A stretch of DNA of 64,000 nt. Source: Streptococcus salivarius. Lineage in GTDB: Bacteria; Bacillota; Bacilli; Lactobacillales; Streptococcaceae. Below are positions 29,220 to 40,127 of the stretch, in pieces. The notes below the pieces were generated by a model that was given only the letters and a program-made list of their open reading frames with translations, had not been told where the DNA came from and did no database searches. Where the stretch lies: positions 2,062,001-2,126,000 of the forward strand of contig NZ_CP009913.1 of NCBI RefSeq assembly GCF_000785515.1. Reading direction: 5' to 3'. Both the position numbers and the translations under genes were made by a program. Numbering within the stretch: the stretch's first letter is position 1; each line of letters begins with the position of its first letter.

Positions 29220-29303
29220 TGAGTGTTCCCGCTAGGCGTTTGCCCAGCGGTAGACCAGAGCTAGACTAAGAAAAGCTAAGCTATTCCATCATCATAACAC
29301 TCA
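29220..29303. other. Structured 84-nt element in the rplQ 3' untranslated region
   Basis: Closed by 8-bp inverted ends TGAGTGTT/AACACTCA. Inside is a strong hairpin at 29229-29250 (CCGCT-GGC/GCC-AGCGG, one mismatch, loop GTTT) and repeats of CTAAG near 29266-29281. It lies before the operon terminator. Unknown role. Confidence 0.5.
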
Positions 29304-29319
29304 ACAAAATTGATAAAAA

Positions 29320-29706
29320 TTAAACAAGTTCGATGATTGCCATTGGGGCAGCATCGCCACGACGTGGTTCTGTTTTAAGGATACGAGTGTATCCACCGTT
29401 ACGTTCAGCATAACGAGGTGCGATTTCTGAGAAAAGTTTTTGAAGAGCAGTTGTTGATGTATATTTATCAGTTGCTTCATCATAGCTTTCAGATGCAATT
29501 TCGTTACGTACAAATGCAGCTGCTTGACGACGTGCGTGCAAATCACCACGTTTACCAAGAGTGATCATTTTTTCAACTGTTTTACGGATTTCTTTAGCAC
29601 GTGCTTCAGTTGTAACGATTGCTTCGTTAATGATAAGATCTGTAGTCAAATCACGAAGAACCGCTTTACGTTGTGAGCTTGTGCGTCCAAGTTTACGGTA
29701 AGCCAT
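29320..29706 (-). CDS. rplQ: Ribosomal protein L17
   Basis: 128 residues, large subunit protein near the exit tunnel; N-terminal [15 protein letters not shown] is diagnostic. Last gene of the alpha operon, 17 nt after rpoA. Confidence 0.97.
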   Translation of the reverse strand: MAYRKLGRTSSQRKAVLRDLTTDLIINEAIVTTEARAKEIRKTVEKMITLGKRGDLHARRQAAAFVRNEIASESYDEATDKYTSTTALQKLFSEIAPRYAERNGGYTRILKTEPRRGDAAPMAIIELV

Positions 29707-29723
29707 GTTATCCTCCTATATTA

Positions 29724-30662
29724 TTATTTATCGTTTTTGAGTCCAAGTCCAAGATCAGCCAACTTAACTTTGACTTCTTCAAGAGATTTACGACCTAGGT
29801 TACGGACTTTCATCATTTCAGGCTCAGTTTTTTCTGTCAAATCATGAACGGTATTAATACCGGCACGTTTCAAACAGTTATATGAGCGTACAGACAAATC
29901 AAGTTCTTCGATGGTACGGTCAAGCACCTTTTCATCGTTCACTTTTTCAGTTTCTTTCATTACATCAGTGGCTTTAGCAACGTCAGTAAGGTCAGTAAAC
30001 AAGTTCAAGTGTTCAATCAAAACGCGAGCCGAGAGACCGAGGGCATCTTCAGGGATGATTGTTCCGTTTGTCATGATTTCGATTGTCAATTTATCAAAAC
30101 CATCATTGCTACCTACACGGGCAGGTTCAACTTGATAATTGACTTTCTTCACTGGTGTGTAGATTGAATCTACAGCCAATGTTCCCACTGGTGCATCATC
30201 TTTCTTGTTTTCATCTGCTGGAACATAACCACGGTTTGTAGCTACAGTCATAGTCGCTTTCAAAGAAGCGCCGTCAGCGATAGTGAAAAGATAATGATCA
30301 GGGTTAACAATTTCAATGTCGCTATCAGTCAAGATGTCTCCAGCAGTAACTTCAGCTGGACCTTGGACATCAAGTTCAATTGTCTTTTCGTCTTCGACGT
30401 AAGATTTTACAGCAAGTCCTTTAATATTAAGGATGATTTGCATCACGTCTTCACGGACGCCTGGTACGGTATCAAATTCGTGGAGTACTCCATCAATCTT
30501 AATTGATGTTACGGCAGCACCTGGAAGTGATGACAAAAGTACACGACGAAGAGAGTTACCCAAAGTTGTACCATAACCACGTTCTAGTGGTTCGATGACA
30601 AATTTGCCGTAATCTTTATTTTCATCAATTTTTGTTATTATTGGTTTTTCAAACTCAATCAT
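29724..30662 (-). CDS. rpoA: RNA polymerase alpha subunit
   Basis: 312 residues. N-terminal dimerisation domain (about 1-230, with [21 protein letters not shown]) and C-terminal domain (about 245-312, [27 protein letters not shown]) that binds UP elements and activators. Conserved place after rpsK. Confidence 0.98.
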   Translation of the reverse strand: MIEFEKPIITKIDENKDYGKFVIEPLERGYGTTLGNSLRRVLLSSLPGAAVTSIKIDGVLHEFDTVPGVREDVMQIILNIKGLAVKSYVEDEKTIELDVQGPAEVTAGDILTDSDIEIVNPDHYLFTIADGASLKATMTVATNRGYVPADENKKDDAPVGTLAVDSIYTPVKKVNYQVEPARVGSNDGFDKLTIEIMTNGTIIPEDALGLSARVLIEHLNLFTDLTDVAKATDVMKETEKVNDEKVLDRTIEELDLSVRSYNCLKRAGINTVHDLTEKTEPEMMKVRNLGRKSLEEVKVKLADLGLGLKNDK

Positions 30663-30710
30663 TTATTATACTCCCTCGAAACGAACCTTGTGTACTATTG
30701 TTATTAAAGA

Positions 30711-31094
30711 TTACACACGACGACGTTTTGGAGGACGACAACCATTATGTGGTACAGGTGTTACATCACGGATTGCTGTTACTTCAAGACCTGCAGCAGC
30801 AAGAGCACGGATAGCAGACTCACGACCTGAACCAGGACCTTTAACAGTTACTTCAACTGTTTTAAGACCATGTTCTTGTGCAGATTTAGCAGCAGCTTCT
30901 GAAGCCATTTGTGCAGCAAATGGTGTAGATTTACGAGAACCTTTGAAACCAAGAGCACCAGCTGATGACCATGCTACAGCGTTACCATGCACATCTGTAA
31001 TCATAACAATAGTGTTATTGAAAGTAGCGTGAATGTGAGCAATACCAGATTCGATATTCTTTTTCACACGACGTTTACGTGTTGGTTTAGCCAA
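30711..31094 (-). CDS. rpsK: Ribosomal protein S11
   Basis: 127 residues, platform of the 30S subunit; conserved [19 protein letters not shown]-terminus. 26 nt after rpsM, 48 nt before rpoA. Confidence 0.97.
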   Translation of the reverse strand: MAKPTRKRRVKKNIESGIAHIHATFNNTIVMITDVHGNAVAWSSAGALGFKGSRKSTPFAAQMASEAAAKSAQEHGLKTVEVTVKGPGSGRESAIRALAAAGLEVTAIRDVTPVPHNGCRPPKRRRV

Positions 31095-31120
31095 TGTTTT
31101 TACCTCCTATTTTATTTTAA

Positions 31121-31486
31121 TTATTTTTTCTTACCTGCAATCGCAACAGCTTTCCCTTTACGAGTGCGGGCATTGTTTTTAGTGTTTTGTCCACGGACAG
31201 GAAGTCCACGACGGTGACGGATACCACGGTATGAACCGATTTCCATCAAACGTTTGATGTTAAGGTTAACTTCACGACGAAGGTCACCTTCAACTTTGAT
31301 TGCATCCACTTCGCGACGGATAGCGTCTTCTTGATCGTTTGTCAAATCTTTAACGCGGATGTCTTCAGAAACGCCTGCAGCAGCCAAGATTTTCTTAGAT
31401 GTTGCAAGTCCGATACCGTATACGTAAGTAAGTGAAATTACTACACGTTTATCGTTTGGAATGTCAACTCCAGCAATACGAGCCAT
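31121..31486 (-). CDS. rpsM: Ribosomal protein S13
   Basis: 121 residues, head of the 30S subunit, contacts the P-site tRNA; starts [14 protein letters not shown] and ends in a basic tail. Confidence 0.97.
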   Translation of the reverse strand: MARIAGVDIPNDKRVVISLTYVYGIGLATSKKILAAAGVSEDIRVKDLTNDQEDAIRREVDAIKVEGDLRREVNLNIKRLMEIGSYRGIRHRRGLPVRGQNTKNNARTRKGKAVAIAGKKK

Positions 31487-31503
31487 GATTTCTCCTTTCT
31501 ATA

Positions 31504-31620
31504 TTATCCTTGACGTTGTTTGTGTTTTGGATTTGTTGGACAAATTACCATAACACGACCGTTACGACGAATAACTTTACAGTATTCGCAAATTGGTTTA
31601 ACCGATGGTCTTACCTTCAT
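31504..31620 (-). CDS. rpmJ: Ribosomal protein L36, zinc-binding form
   Basis: 38 residues ([19 protein letters not shown] and on). Cys11, Cys14, Cys27 and His33 form the zinc site of the C+ form. Between infA and rpsM with a GGAGG ribosome site. Confidence 0.96.
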
Positions 31621-31645
31621 GTTTTAATCCCTCCAATTATTTCGA

Positions 31646-31864
31646 TTATTTAAAGCGGTATGTGATGCGTCCACGTGTCAAATCATAAGGACTCATTTCA
31701 ACAGTCACACGGTCACCGACCAAAATACGAATGTAGTTTTTACGGATTTTACCAGAAACTGTCGCCAAAATTTGGTGTCCATTTTCCAATTCAACAGTAA
31801 ACATAGCATTAGGCATAGTTTCTACAACTTTACCTTCAATTTCAATCACGTCTTCTTTTGCCAC
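31646..31864 (-). CDS. infA: Translation initiation factor IF-1
   Basis: 72 residues, a single S1/OB fold; binds the 30S A site during initiation. [20 protein letters not shown] is diagnostic. It begins a subtranscript with its own promoter. Confidence 0.97.
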
Positions 31865-31938
31865 GCAAAAGTACCCCCTAAAATTTCGATTTGATTTCCT
31901 CTGAGCACAGAGGTAACAATTATAAGTCAGACTAAAGT

Positions 31939-31967
31939 ATTATAACATGCTTAAGCCTGATACGCAA
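31939..31967 (-). promoter_or_regulatory. Internal promoter ahead of infA
   Basis: Minus strand TTGCGT, 17-bp spacer, TATAAT with TGT. It can drive infA-rpmJ-rpsM-rpsK-rpoA-rplQ. The leader has a hairpin CCTCTG/CAGAGG (31897-31912). Confidence 0.72.
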
Positions 31968-31981
31968 GTAAGATTATATAA

Positions 31982-32638
31982 TTATTTAATTGCTGCAATC
32001 GCTTTTTTAACATCAGCGAATACATCATCGATATCTTGGTTACCTTGAATATCTGATACAAGACCAAGCTCACGATAATGTGCAATAATTGGCTCACCTT
32101 GAGCAATGTTTACGTCAAGACGACGTTTAACAGTTTCAGGTTTGTCATCTTCACGTTGGAAGAATTCATGTTCGCCACAAACATCACATGTTCCTTCAAC
32201 CTTAGTTGGGTTGAATACTTTATGATATGTTGCACCACATGAGCGACAAATGAAACGACCTGAAAGACGTTCAACCAAACTCTCTGGATTAACTTCAATA
32301 TTGATTACACCGTCAAGTTTAATACCAAGTGCTTTCAATGTTTCATCCAATGCATGAGCTTGCTCAATAGTACGTGGATAACCATCTAGCAAGAAACCTT
32401 TTTCAGCAATATCAGATTCAGCCAAACGCTCTTTAACGATTCCATTTGTCACTTCATCTGGTACCAATTCACCTTTATCGATGAATGATTTTGCCAAAGT
32501 TCCCATTTCTGTTTGGTTAGCCATAGCAGCACGGAACATATCACCAGTTGAGATGTGAGCTACACCAAATTCTTCAACAATTTTTGCAGCTTGAGTCCCT
32601 TTACCAGCACCTGGTAGACCCATAATTAAAAGATTCAT
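31982..32638 (-). CDS. adk: Adenylate kinase
   Basis: Balances ATP, ADP and AMP. 218 residues; P-loop [10 protein letters not shown] (7-16). The lid carries CRSC and CDVC, the four-cysteine zinc site of many Gram-positive enzymes. Standard place after secY, but a hairpin terminator lies between the two. Confidence 0.97.
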   Translation of the reverse strand: MNLLIMGLPGAGKGTQAAKIVEEFGVAHISTGDMFRAAMANQTEMGTLAKSFIDKGELVPDEVTNGIVKERLAESDIAEKGFLLDGYPRTIEQAHALDETLKALGIKLDGVINIEVNPESLVERLSGRFICRSCGATYHKVFNPTKVEGTCDVCGEHEFFQREDDKPETVKRRLDVNIAQGEPIIAHYRELGLVSDIQGNQDIDDVFADVKKAIAAIK

Positions 32639-32705
32639 CTTACGAACTCCTTATTTTTGTTTTCAAATAACTCTATCAAAGTTTAAAAACATTGGTAGAG
32701 TTATC

Positions 32706-32751
32706 AAAAAACAAAAGAGAAGGGACAGAAAGTAACCTTTCTTTCCCTCTC
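32706..32751 (-). terminator. Terminator or attenuator after secY
   Basis: GAGAGGGA-AGAAAG pairs with CTTTCT-TCCCTTCTC with few mismatches, followed by TTTTGTTTTTT on the minus strand. Would end or reduce transcription into adk. Confidence 0.75.
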
Positions 32752-32769
32752 AATTGTTCATGAGAAGAC

Positions 32770-34065
32770 TTAGTCTTCAAGATTCATAAATCCAACGTAC
32801 TGACGTTTCAATAGGTAACCTTCGAGTTGTTTCATACCTTCGATACCAGTTGAAATCAAGATCAAAAGAGATGTACCACCAAGCGCGATTGAGCTTGTAA
32901 GGTGCATAAACTGTTGAGCCGCAATTGGAGCCAATGAAATAAACGCGAGAAATACAGCCCCGATTGTTGCCAATCTCTTAAGCAATGAAGACATGTACTT
33001 TTCAGTCTCACGACCTGGACGAACACTAGGAATATAAGACCCATTCTTTTGAAGATTTTCTGCAGTTTTTTCAGGATTTACTTGGACAAATGTGTAGAAG
33101 AATGAGAACAAGATAATCAATATCGCGTAAGTGATCATTCCACTAGGTGTATTATACGAGAGTAGTCCTTGTAAGTGTGATAACCATGTAACCTTCGAGA
33201 AGAATGGAAGAATAGTACTAGGGATTGTTGTAATCGAGCTAGCAAAGATAACGGGAATAACACCAGCTGGATTAACTTTCAATGGAAGGTAAGAACTCGT
33301 TGGAGCCCCTTGAACCAATTTAGTATATTGAATTGGAATTTGATATTCTGCCTGTTGAACAAATGTCGTAAAGAAGACAATCGCCAAACCTACCACAATT
33401 AGCAAAGCAACTATGATATATGAACGAGTCAATTCTCCTGAACGAACGTTGACAAAGAAATCCTCGTAAATTGTTGAGAACATTTTTGGAATAGAAGCAA
33501 TGATCCCTGAAAAGATAATCATTGACACACCATTACCAAAACCTTTATCTGTGATTTGTTCACCAAGCCATGTCACAATTATGCTACCAGCAGTTAGAAT
33601 TGTTCCAATCAATAGGTAGGTTGAAACATTTGGTGTTTTAACCAATGAAATTGATGAGAGAGTATTAAAACTTGCTGTAATACCAATCGATTGAACAAAG
33701 GCTAAAACAAGAGTGATGTAGCGAGTCGCTTGGTTCAATTTACGACGACCAACTTCCCCTTGTTTGCCCCACTCTACAAATTTTGGATAAATATCCATCT
33801 GCAAAAGTTGGACAATGATTGATGCTGTAATGTAAGGACTAACCCCCATCGAGAAGATAGAGAAGTTATTCATGGCATTACCAGACACCAAGTTAAGCAT
33901 GTTCAAGAAAGGTAAATCACTTAATTGTTTCAAACTTTCCGCATTGATACCAGGAACTGTTACATGAGTCCCTACACGAAAAACGAAAATAATGAAGATT
34001 GTAAATAAAATCTTATTACGAACGTTTTTGACTTTCAATGCGTCTTTTAATAGTTTAAAGAACAT
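32770..34065 (-). CDS. secY: Preprotein translocase subunit SecY
   Basis: 431 residues, ten membrane helices forming the protein export channel with SecE and SecG. Plug region PGINAESL near 38-45; conserved KGFGNGVSMIIFSGI. 16 nt after rplO. Confidence 0.97.
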   Translation of the reverse strand: MFFKLLKDALKVKNVRNKILFTIFIIFVFRVGTHVTVPGINAESLKQLSDLPFLNMLNLVSGNAMNNFSIFSMGVSPYITASIIVQLLQMDIYPKFVEWGKQGEVGRRKLNQATRYITLVLAFVQSIGITASFNTLSSISLVKTPNVSTYLLIGTILTAGSIIVTWLGEQITDKGFGNGVSMIIFSGIIASIPKMFSTIYEDFFVNVRSGELTRSYIIVALLIVVGLAIVFFTTFVQQAEYQIPIQYTKLVQGAPTSSYLPLKVNPAGVIPVIFASSITTIPSTILPFFSKVTWLSHLQGLLSYNTPSGMITYAILIILFSFFYTFVQVNPEKTAENLQKNGSYIPSVRPGRETEKYMSSLLKRLATIGAVFLAFISLAPIAAQQFMHLTSSIALGGTSLLILISTGIEGMKQLEGYLLKRQYVGFMNLED

Positions 34066-34081
34066 AATGAGTTACCCCTCA

Positions 34082-34522
34082 TTAGATGACTTCGATTGAA
34101 CCACCTTTAGCAGTGATAGCTGCTTCAGCAGATTTTGAGAATTTAGCTGCTTTAACAGTCAGTTTCTTAGTCAATTCGCCGTTACCAAGAACTTTAACGC
34201 CTGATTTTTCAGCACGAACGATTCCAGCTTCTTTAAGAACTGCTGGAGTTACTTCTGTACCATCTTCAAAGACGTTCAATTGATCAAGGTTTACAAGTGC
34301 GTATTCTTTAGCGTTGATGTTAGTGAATCCACGTTTTGGAAGACGACGGAACAATGGAGTTTGTCCACCTTCAAATCCTGGACGTACGCCACCACCGCTA
34401 CGAGCTTTTTGACCTTTTTGACCACGGCCTGAAGTTTTACCGTTACCAGATGAAGTACCACGACCTACACGGTTACGGACTTTACGAGAACCTTCAGCAG
34501 GTTTCAATTCATGAAGTTTCAT
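34082..34522 (-). CDS. rplO: Ribosomal protein L15
   Basis: 146 residues. I chose ATG 34520-34522 ([14 protein letters not shown]) because GAGGAG lies 8-9 nt upstream and it is the family N-terminus; the in-frame ATG 45 nt upstream is rejected. Gly- and Arg-rich N-terminal tail. Confidence 0.96.
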   Translation of the reverse strand: MKLHELKPAEGSRKVRNRVGRGTSSGNGKTSGRGQKGQKARSGGGVRPGFEGGQTPLFRRLPKRGFTNINAKEYALVNLDQLNVFEDGTEVTPAVLKEAGIVRAEKSGVKVLGNGELTKKLTVKAAKFSKSAEAAITAKGGSIEVI

Positions 34523-34610
34523 TATTATTTTCTCCTCTTTTTGTAAAATGCTAGCGCCTCTAACCAAGTAAGGTAGCTTAATTAGAAACTCGCCTATACA
34601 TGAAATTCAG

Positions 34611-34642
34611 TTTAAGTCGCAAGGGAACCCTCACGACTTAAA
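34611..34642. other. Hairpin between rpmD and rplO
   Basis: Perfect 9-bp stem TTTAAGTCG/CGACTTAAA with an inner GGG/CCC pair, in an unusually long 127-nt spacer of the operon. No T tract directly after it on the minus strand, so a processing site is as likely as an attenuator. Confidence 0.5.
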
Positions 34643-34649
34643 TCAATTT

Positions 34650-34832
34650 TTATTTAACGTCTTCTACAGTTACCAAGTGAGATACTGCGTTGACCATACC
34701 ACGGATAGCAGCGTTGTCTTCTTTAACAACTGAGCTATTCAATTTACCAAGTCCAAGAGCAACAACTGTTTTACGTTGTTCTGGTTTGCGTCCGATTGGA
34801 GACTTAGTCAAAGTAATTTTAATTTGAGCCAT
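34650..34832 (-). CDS. rpmD: Ribosomal protein L30
   Basis: 60 residues, [25 protein letters not shown] N-terminus typical of bacterial L30. 14 nt after rpsE. Confidence 0.96.
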   Translation of the reverse strand: MAQIKITLTKSPIGRKPEQRKTVVALGLGKLNSSVVKEDNAAIRGMVNAVSHLVTVEDVK

Positions 34833-34846
34833 TGTTATCTCCTTTC

Positions 34847-35341
34847 TTATGCCAAGTCAGATACTGAGATGCCACGAAGAGCCGCAACTTCTTCAGCACG
34901 TTTAAGTTGTTTCAACCCTTCAACAGTCGCACGAACGATGTTGATTGGAGTGTTTGAACCGAGTGATTTAGATGTTACATCAGCAACACCAGCCAATTCG
35001 ATGACGGCACGAACTGCACCACCAGCGGCAACCCCAGCCCCTTCAACAGCTGGTTTCAACAATACTTTCGCTCCACCAAATTCTGAACGAACTTCGTGAG
35101 GAATAGTTGTACCAACCATAGGAACTTCGATAAGGTTTTTCTTAGCTGCTTCAACTGCTTTACGGATAGCTTCTGGAACCTCTTGAGATTTACCAGTACC
35201 AAATCCTACGCGACCATTACGGTCACCAACAACAACAAGAGCAGCAAAACGCATGTTGCGTCCACCTTTTACAACTTTAGTAACACGGTTGATAGCAACT
35301 ACGCGTTCTTCAAGTTCTACTGCATTATCTTTAAATGCCAT
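34847..35341 (-). CDS. rpsE: Ribosomal protein S5
   Basis: 164 residues, 30S body protein involved in decoding fidelity. Conserved [14 protein letters not shown] and the C-terminal S5 fold. 18 nt after rplR. Confidence 0.97.
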   Translation of the reverse strand: MAFKDNAVELEERVVAINRVTKVVKGGRNMRFAALVVVGDRNGRVGFGTGKSQEVPEAIRKAVEAAKKNLIEVPMVGTTIPHEVRSEFGGAKVLLKPAVEGAGVAAGGAVRAVIELAGVADVTSKSLGSNTPINIVRATVEGLKQLKRAEEVAALRGISVSDLA

Positions 35342-35359
35342 TATTAAGTGTCCTCCCTA

Positions 35360-35716
35360 TTAGAATTTCAATCCGTTTTCACGAGCTGAGTCAGCCAAAG
35401 CTTTAACACGTCCGTGATAGAGATATCCACCGCGGTCAAACACCACTTCAGAAATACCTTTAGCTACTGCGCGTTCAGCAACAAGTTTACCGACAACAAC
35501 GGCTTGTTCTGTTTTAGTTCCTTTAGAAACTTCTTTATCAAGAGTTGATGCACTTGCGAGCGTTACACCCGCTACGTCATCAATAACTTGAGCGTAGATG
35601 CCTGTATTAGAACGGAAAATGTTCAAACGTGGGCGATCAGCAGTTCCAGAGAGTTTTCCGCGAACGCGACGGTGGCGTTTTTGGCGGAGTTTGTTTTTAT
35701 CTGGTTTCGAAATCAC
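35360..35716 (-). CDS. rplR: Ribosomal protein L18, GTG start
   Basis: 118 residues, binds 5S rRNA. I place the start at GTG 35714-35716 ([13 protein letters not shown] follows), which is preceded by AGAGGTG. An in-frame GTG three codons upstream is itself part of that ribosome site, so it is rejected. Confidence 0.93.
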   Translation of the reverse strand: MISKPDKNKLRQKRHRRVRGKLSGTADRPRLNIFRSNTGIYAQVIDDVAGVTLASASTLDKEVSKGTKTEQAVVVGKLVAERAVAKGISEVVFDRGGYLYHGRVKALADSARENGLKF

Positions 35717-35805
35717 AATTTTCACCTCTTAATTATAATGCTTGCTCATGAGAGCTTTTGGTAAAGAGACAATCCAAAAAGAATTGCCAAAAGGATAAAA
35801 TCCTA

Positions 35806-36342
35806 TTATTTACCAGTTTTACCTTCTTTACGACGTACGTATTCACCAACGTAACGGATACCTTTACCTTTGTAAGGTTCTGGTGAACGAAGGCTACGGA
35901 TGTAAGCAGCTGTTTGACCAACAACTTCTTTGTTAATACCACTTACAACGATTGAAGTTGCAGATGGTACTTCAAAAGTAATACCTTCTGGAGCTTCAAC
36001 TTCGTCTTGGTGAGATTTACCAACTGAAAGAACAAGTTTTGTTCCTTGGAGTTGCGCACGATATCCGACACCGCGCATTTCAAGTTCTTTTTTGAAACCT
36101 TCAGAAACACCAACAACCATGTTGTTCAAGTTTGCACGTGAAGTACCGTGGATTGTTTTGTTTTCTTTTGAGTCGTTTGGACGGTGAAGTGTAACTTCGT
36201 TGCCTTCAACTTTGATTTCAATGTTTTTGTTAAACTCACGAGTGAGTTCGCCTTTAGGTCCTTTAACAGTAACAACGTTATCGTTGTTTGTTACTTCAAC
36301 ACCAGCAGGCAAAGTAATAACTTTATTACCAATACGTGACAT
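35806..36342 (-). CDS. rplF: Ribosomal protein L6
   Basis: 178 residues from ATG 36342 ([15 protein letters not shown]). C-terminal [25 protein letters not shown] is typical. An upstream in-frame ATG at 36378 adds 12 residues absent from the family and is rejected. Confidence 0.96.
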   Translation of the reverse strand: MSRIGNKVITLPAGVEVTNNDNVVTVKGPKGELTREFNKNIEIKVEGNEVTLHRPNDSKENKTIHGTSRANLNNMVVGVSEGFKKELEMRGVGYRAQLQGTKLVLSVGKSHQDEVEAPEGITFEVPSATSIVVSGINKEVVGQTAAYIRSLRSPEPYKGKGIRYVGEYVRRKEGKTGK

Positions 36343-36468
36343 AGTATTTAATTCTCCTGTTAGATTATCAAGCCACAAAGTGACTAGTTTTCACGGGGAT
36401 GAGTTTCATCGAATATAATCAACGAAACTCGCACAAATCATTTGAGATAAGTGCTTAGTATCAGCTTC

Positions 36469-36867
36469 TTACCAAACGTAAGCGATAACTTCTCCACCAA
36501 CGTTCTTTTGACGAGCTTCTTTGTCAGTCAAAAGACCTTCTGAAGTAGAGATGATCGCGATTCCAAGTCCGTTAAGAACTTTAGGAACATCTTCACGTTT
36601 AGAGTAAACACGAAGACCTGGTTTTGAGATACGTTTCAAGTTAGTGATAACACGTTCACCGTTTTGTCCGTATTTCAAGAATACGCGGATGATACCTTGT
36701 TTGTCATCTTCGATAACTTCAACGTTTTTTACGAAACCTTCACGTTTAAGGATTTCAGCGATACCTTTTTTAATGTTTGATGCAGGTACTTCAAGTACTT
36801 CGTGTTTAGCTTGGTTAGCGTTACGAATACGTGTCAAGAAATCTGCAATTGGGTCAGTCATAACCAT
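36469..36867 (-). CDS. rpsH: Ribosomal protein S8
   Basis: 132 residues, binds helix 21 of 16S rRNA and is a usual regulator of the spc operon. [18 protein letters not shown] start, [14 protein letters not shown] near the C-terminus. Confidence 0.97.
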   Translation of the reverse strand: MVMTDPIADFLTRIRNANQAKHEVLEVPASNIKKGIAEILKREGFVKNVEVIEDDKQGIIRVFLKYGQNGERVITNLKRISKPGLRVYSKREDVPKVLNGLGIAIISTSEGLLTDKEARQKNVGGEVIAYVW

Positions 36868-36949
36868 TTTATATTTTCTCCTCTTACTAGTAGTTTGAAT
36901 AATTCACTTGCTAGTTAATGATTGAGCTAGGCTCAGATTGTGTTTAATA

Positions 36950-36979
36950 CAATCAAATTAGGTAAAACTAAATTGATTG
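36950..36979. other. Hairpin between rpsN and rpsH
   Basis: CAATCAAATTAG pairs with CTAAATTGATTG (11 of 12) around a GTAAAA loop, in a 122-nt spacer. Possible attenuator, processing site or S8 target. Confidence 0.45.
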
Positions 36980-36989
36980 TACCATGTTT

Positions 36990-37175
36990 TTACCAAGAAG
37001 CTTTGGTAACACCTGGAATTTGACCTTTGTAAGCCAATTCACGGAAGCAAACACGGCAAAGTTTAAATTTGCGATAAACTGAGTGTGGACGTCCACAACG
37101 TTCGCAACGAGTGTAAGCTTGCGTAGAGAACTTCGCAGGGCGTTTGTTCTTAGCAATCATTGATTTTTTAGCCAA
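36990..37175 (-). CDS. rpsN: Ribosomal protein S14, zinc-binding form
   Basis: 61 residues with CERC...CRVC zinc ligands (type Z S14). 17 nt after rplE. Confidence 0.97.
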   Translation of the reverse strand: MAKKSMIAKNKRPAKFSTQAYTRCERCGRPHSVYRKFKLCRVCFRELAYKGQIPGVTKASW

Positions 37176-37192
37176 TTTATTTACCTCCTAGA

Positions 37193-37735
37193 TTATTTTG
37201 CAAAAGGCATTCCAAGGCCTTTAAGCAATTCACGACCTTCTTCGTCAGTGTTAGCAGTAGTTACGATAACGATATCCATACCACGTACTTTATCAACATC
37301 GTCGAAGTTGATTTCTGGGAAGATAAGTTGTTCTTTAACACCAAGTGTGTAGTTACCACGTCCATCAAATGATTTAGTTGGAACACCATGGAAGTCACGA
37401 ACACGTGGAAGTGATACTGATACCAATTTATCCAAGAATTCGTACATGCGTTCACCACGAAGGGTAACTTTAGCACCGATCGCTACACCTTCACGAAGAC
37501 GGAAGCCAGCGATTGATTTCTTAGCTTTAGTAATCAATGGTTTTTGACCTGAAATAAGTGCCAACTCAGCAGCAGCTTTTTCAAGAGTTTTAGCGTTGTT
37601 TACAGCTTCACCAACACCCATGTTGATAACGATTTTATCAACTTTTGGCACAGCCATAACTGAAGAATAGTTAAATTTTTCAGTCAAAGCTGGAATTACT
37701 TCGTTAGTGTATTTTTCTTTAAGACGGTTAGCCAT
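37193..37735 (-). CDS. rplE: Ribosomal protein L5
   Basis: 180 residues, binds 5S rRNA in the central protuberance. Conserved [13 protein letters not shown] and [15 protein letters not shown]. Confidence 0.97.
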   Translation of the reverse strand: MANRLKEKYTNEVIPALTEKFNYSSVMAVPKVDKIVINMGVGEAVNNAKTLEKAAAELALISGQKPLITKAKKSIAGFRLREGVAIGAKVTLRGERMYEFLDKLVSVSLPRVRDFHGVPTKSFDGRGNYTLGVKEQLIFPEINFDDVDKVRGMDIVIVTTANTDEEGRELLKGLGMPFAK

Positions 37736-37761
37736 TTAATACTTTCTCCTTTCCTTCGTGA

Positions 37762-38067
37762 TTAGTCAAGCACTTCGCCTGATTTTTTGTTGTAACGAAC
37801 TTTTTTGCCGTCAACAACTTTGTAACCTACACGTCCAGCTACACCGTTCTTGTCAAGAACTTGAACGTTTGAAGCGTGGATTGGTGCTTCTTTTTCCACG
37901 ATAGCACCTTGAGGGTTTTCTGCTGATGGTTTTTGGTGTTTTTTGATGATTGCAACACCTTCAACAACAACTTTGTTTACTTTTGGAAGAGCTTTAAGAA
38001 CTACTGCTTCAGTTCCTTTGTCTTTACCAGCAATAACGCGAACTTTATCGCCTTTTTTTACAAACAT
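37762..38067 (-). CDS. rplX: Ribosomal protein L24
   Basis: 101 residues, assembly initiator of the 50S subunit; KOW motif near the N-terminus ([16 protein letters not shown]). Confidence 0.97.
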   Translation of the reverse strand: MFVKKGDKVRVIAGKDKGTEAVVLKALPKVNKVVVEGVAIIKKHQKPSAENPQGAIVEKEAPIHASNVQVLDKNGVAGRVGYKVVDGKKVRYNKKSGEVLD

Positions 38068-38147
38068 TTGAGTATTTCTCCTATTATTTCTTACGCCCTA
38101 ATGGGCACCCTGAATATATCAGGGGACTAAGTTTGTGTTAATTCAGA

Positions 38148-38516
38148 TTAAAGTACTTCTGGCGCCAAAGATACGATACGCATGTATCCACCTTCACGCA
38201 ATTCACGTGCAACAGGGCCAAAGATACGAGTTCCACGAGGAGTTTTGTCATCGCGGATGATTACTGCAGCGTTGTCATCAAACTTGATGTATGAACCGTC
38301 TGGACGGCGAGCACCAGTTTTTGTACGAACGATAACAGCTTTAACAACATCACCTTTTTTAACAGCTCCACCTGGTGTAGCTTGTTTAACAGTTGCAACG
38401 ATAACGTCGCCGATGTTAGCGAATTTACGTCCTGAACCACCAAGAACCTTGATAGTCAAGATTTCACGAGCACCGCTATTATCAGCAACTTTTAAGCGAC
38501 TTTCTTGTTGAATCAT
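38148..38516 (-). CDS. rplN: Ribosomal protein L14
   Basis: 122 residues, [19 protein letters not shown] start. The 80-nt spacer to rplX holds two small hairpins, GCCC/GGGC (38095-38106) and CCCTGA/TCAGGG (38108-38124). Confidence 0.97.
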   Translation of the reverse strand: MIQQESRLKVADNSGAREILTIKVLGGSGRKFANIGDVIVATVKQATPGGAVKKGDVVKAVIVRTKTGARRPDGSYIKFDDNAAVIIRDDKTPRGTRIFGPVARELREGGYMRIVSLAPEVL

Positions 38517-38540
38517 TTCAATTGTCTCCTTTTAGTTTTA

Positions 38541-38801
38541 TTAGATAATAACAGCTTCTTCCACAACTTCTACAAGACGGAAGCGTTTTGTAGCTGAAAG
38601 TGGGCGAGTTTCCATGATACGAACGATATCGCCTTCTTTAGCAACGTTGTTTTCATCATGTGCTTTGTATTTTTTAGAATAGTTGATACGTTTACCATAG
38701 ACTGGGTGGTTACGTTTAGTTTCAACTACAACTGTGATTGTTTTATCCATCTTGTCAGATACTACGCGTCCAACAAGGGTTTTACGTTGATTACGTTCCA
38801 T
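38541..38801 (-). CDS. rpsQ: Ribosomal protein S17
   Basis: 86 residues, OB-fold 30S protein; [17 protein letters not shown] is diagnostic. Confidence 0.97.
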
Positions 38802-38828
38802 TATTAGAATTGCTCCTTTCCCAATCTA

Positions 38829-39035
38829 TTATTTGATTTCAGATTGCACAGTTTTAACACGTGCAATTTGTTTTTTCACTTCGTTCAAACGGGCAGTTTG
38901 ATCAAGTTGACCTGCTGCAGCTTGGAAACGAAGGTCGAAAAGTTCTTTCTTAAGTTCGTTTTCTTTTTTAGCAAGCTCTTCTTGAGACAAGCCACGAAGC
39001 TCAGCAACAAACTTTTTGATTTCTTCAAGTTTCAT
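38829..39035 (-). CDS. rpmC: Ribosomal protein L29
   Basis: 68 residues, two-helix protein at the tunnel exit where trigger factor and SRP dock together with L23. Confidence 0.97.
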   Translation of the reverse strand: MKLEEIKKFVAELRGLSQEELAKKENELKKELFDLRFQAAAGQLDQTARLNEVKKQIARVKTVQSEIK

Positions 39036-39044
39036 GTCTTCTCC

Positions 39045-39458
39045 TTATTCTGCTTCACGTTTCACGAATTTACATTTAACTGGCAATTTGTGGCTAGCAA
39101 GACGAAGCGCTTCACGTGCAACTTCTTCAGAAACACCTGCGATTTCGAACATTACTTTACCACGTTTAACTGGTGCTACCCAACCTTCAGGTGCCCCTTT
39201 ACCAGAACCCATACGTACACCGATAGCTTTAGCAGTGTATGATTTGTGTGGGAAGATCTTGATCCAAACCTTACCACCACGTTTCATGTAACGAGTCATG
39301 GCAATACGAGCAGCCTCGATTTGACGGTTTGTGATCCAGTGGCTAGTTGTAGCTTGAAGACCGTATTCACCGAATGATACTTCTTTACCACCTTTAGCCT
39401 CACCGCGCATTTTTCCACGGAATTCACGACGGTGTTTAACACGTTTAGGTACTAACAT
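39045..39458 (-). CDS. rplP: Ribosomal protein L16
   Basis: 137 residues, near the A site of the 50S subunit; [19 protein letters not shown] start. 3 nt after rpsC. Confidence 0.97.
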   Translation of the reverse strand: MLVPKRVKHRREFRGKMRGEAKGGKEVSFGEYGLQATTSHWITNRQIEAARIAMTRYMKRGGKVWIKIFPHKSYTAKAIGVRMGSGKGAPEGWVAPVKRGKVMFEIAGVSEEVAREALRLASHKLPVKCKFVKREAE

Positions 39459-39461
39459 TTG

Positions 39462-40115
39462 TTATTTGCCTCCTTTAGTGTTTTTACGAGCTGGAAGAAC
39501 TTCTCCACGGTAGATCCAAACTTTAACACCAAGTTTACCGTAAGTTGTGTCAGCTTCTTCCCAAGCGTAATCGATATCAGCGCGAAGTGTGTGAAGTGGA
39601 ACTGTACCTTCAGAGTATCCTTCTGCACGGGCGATATCTGCACCGTTCAAACGACCTGATACTTGAGTTTTGATTCCTTTAGCTCCAGCACGCATTGCAC
39701 GTTGGATAGCTTGTTTTTGTGCACGACGGAAAGCAACACGTTGCTCAAGTTGGCGAGCAATTGTTTCACCAACAAGGTGAGCGTCCAAATCAGGTTTCTT
39801 GATTTCAACGATGTTGATGTGTACTTGTTTTCCAGTCAATTTGTTAAGTTGAGCGCGAAGAGCGTCAACGTTTGATCCACCTTTACCGATAACCATACCT
39901 GGTTTAGCAGTGTGAAGTGAAACAATAACTTTGTTTACAGCACGTTCGATTTCAATAGTTGAAACTGAAGCGTCTGCAAGTTCTTTTTGAATGAATTTGC
40001 GGATTGCCAAATCTTCGTGAAGGTAATCTGCGTATTCTTTTTCAGCATACCATTTCGCATCCCAGTCACGGATGATCCCGACACGCATACCAATTGGATG
40101 TACTTTTTGACCCAC
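39462..40115 (-). CDS. rpsC: Ribosomal protein S3
   Basis: 217 residues: N-terminal domain, KH domain ([14 protein letters not shown]) and C-terminal S3 domain. Mismatch to no conserved motif seen. 12 nt after rplV. Confidence 0.97.
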   Translation of the reverse strand: MGQKVHPIGMRVGIIRDWDAKWYAEKEYADYLHEDLAIRKFIQKELADASVSTIEIERAVNKVIVSLHTAKPGMVIGKGGSNVDALRAQLNKLTGKQVHINIVEIKKPDLDAHLVGETIARQLEQRVAFRRAQKQAIQRAMRAGAKGIKTQVSGRLNGADIARAEGYSEGTVPLHTLRADIDYAWEEADTTYGKLGVKVWIYRGEVLPARKNTKGGK

Positions 40116-40127
40116 GAGTTTACCTCC

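Noticed and set aside
29220..29303. tRNA gene in the rplQ 3' region
   Set aside because: The closing stem and hairpin look tRNA-like, but there is no T-loop, anticodon arm or acceptor of the right size.
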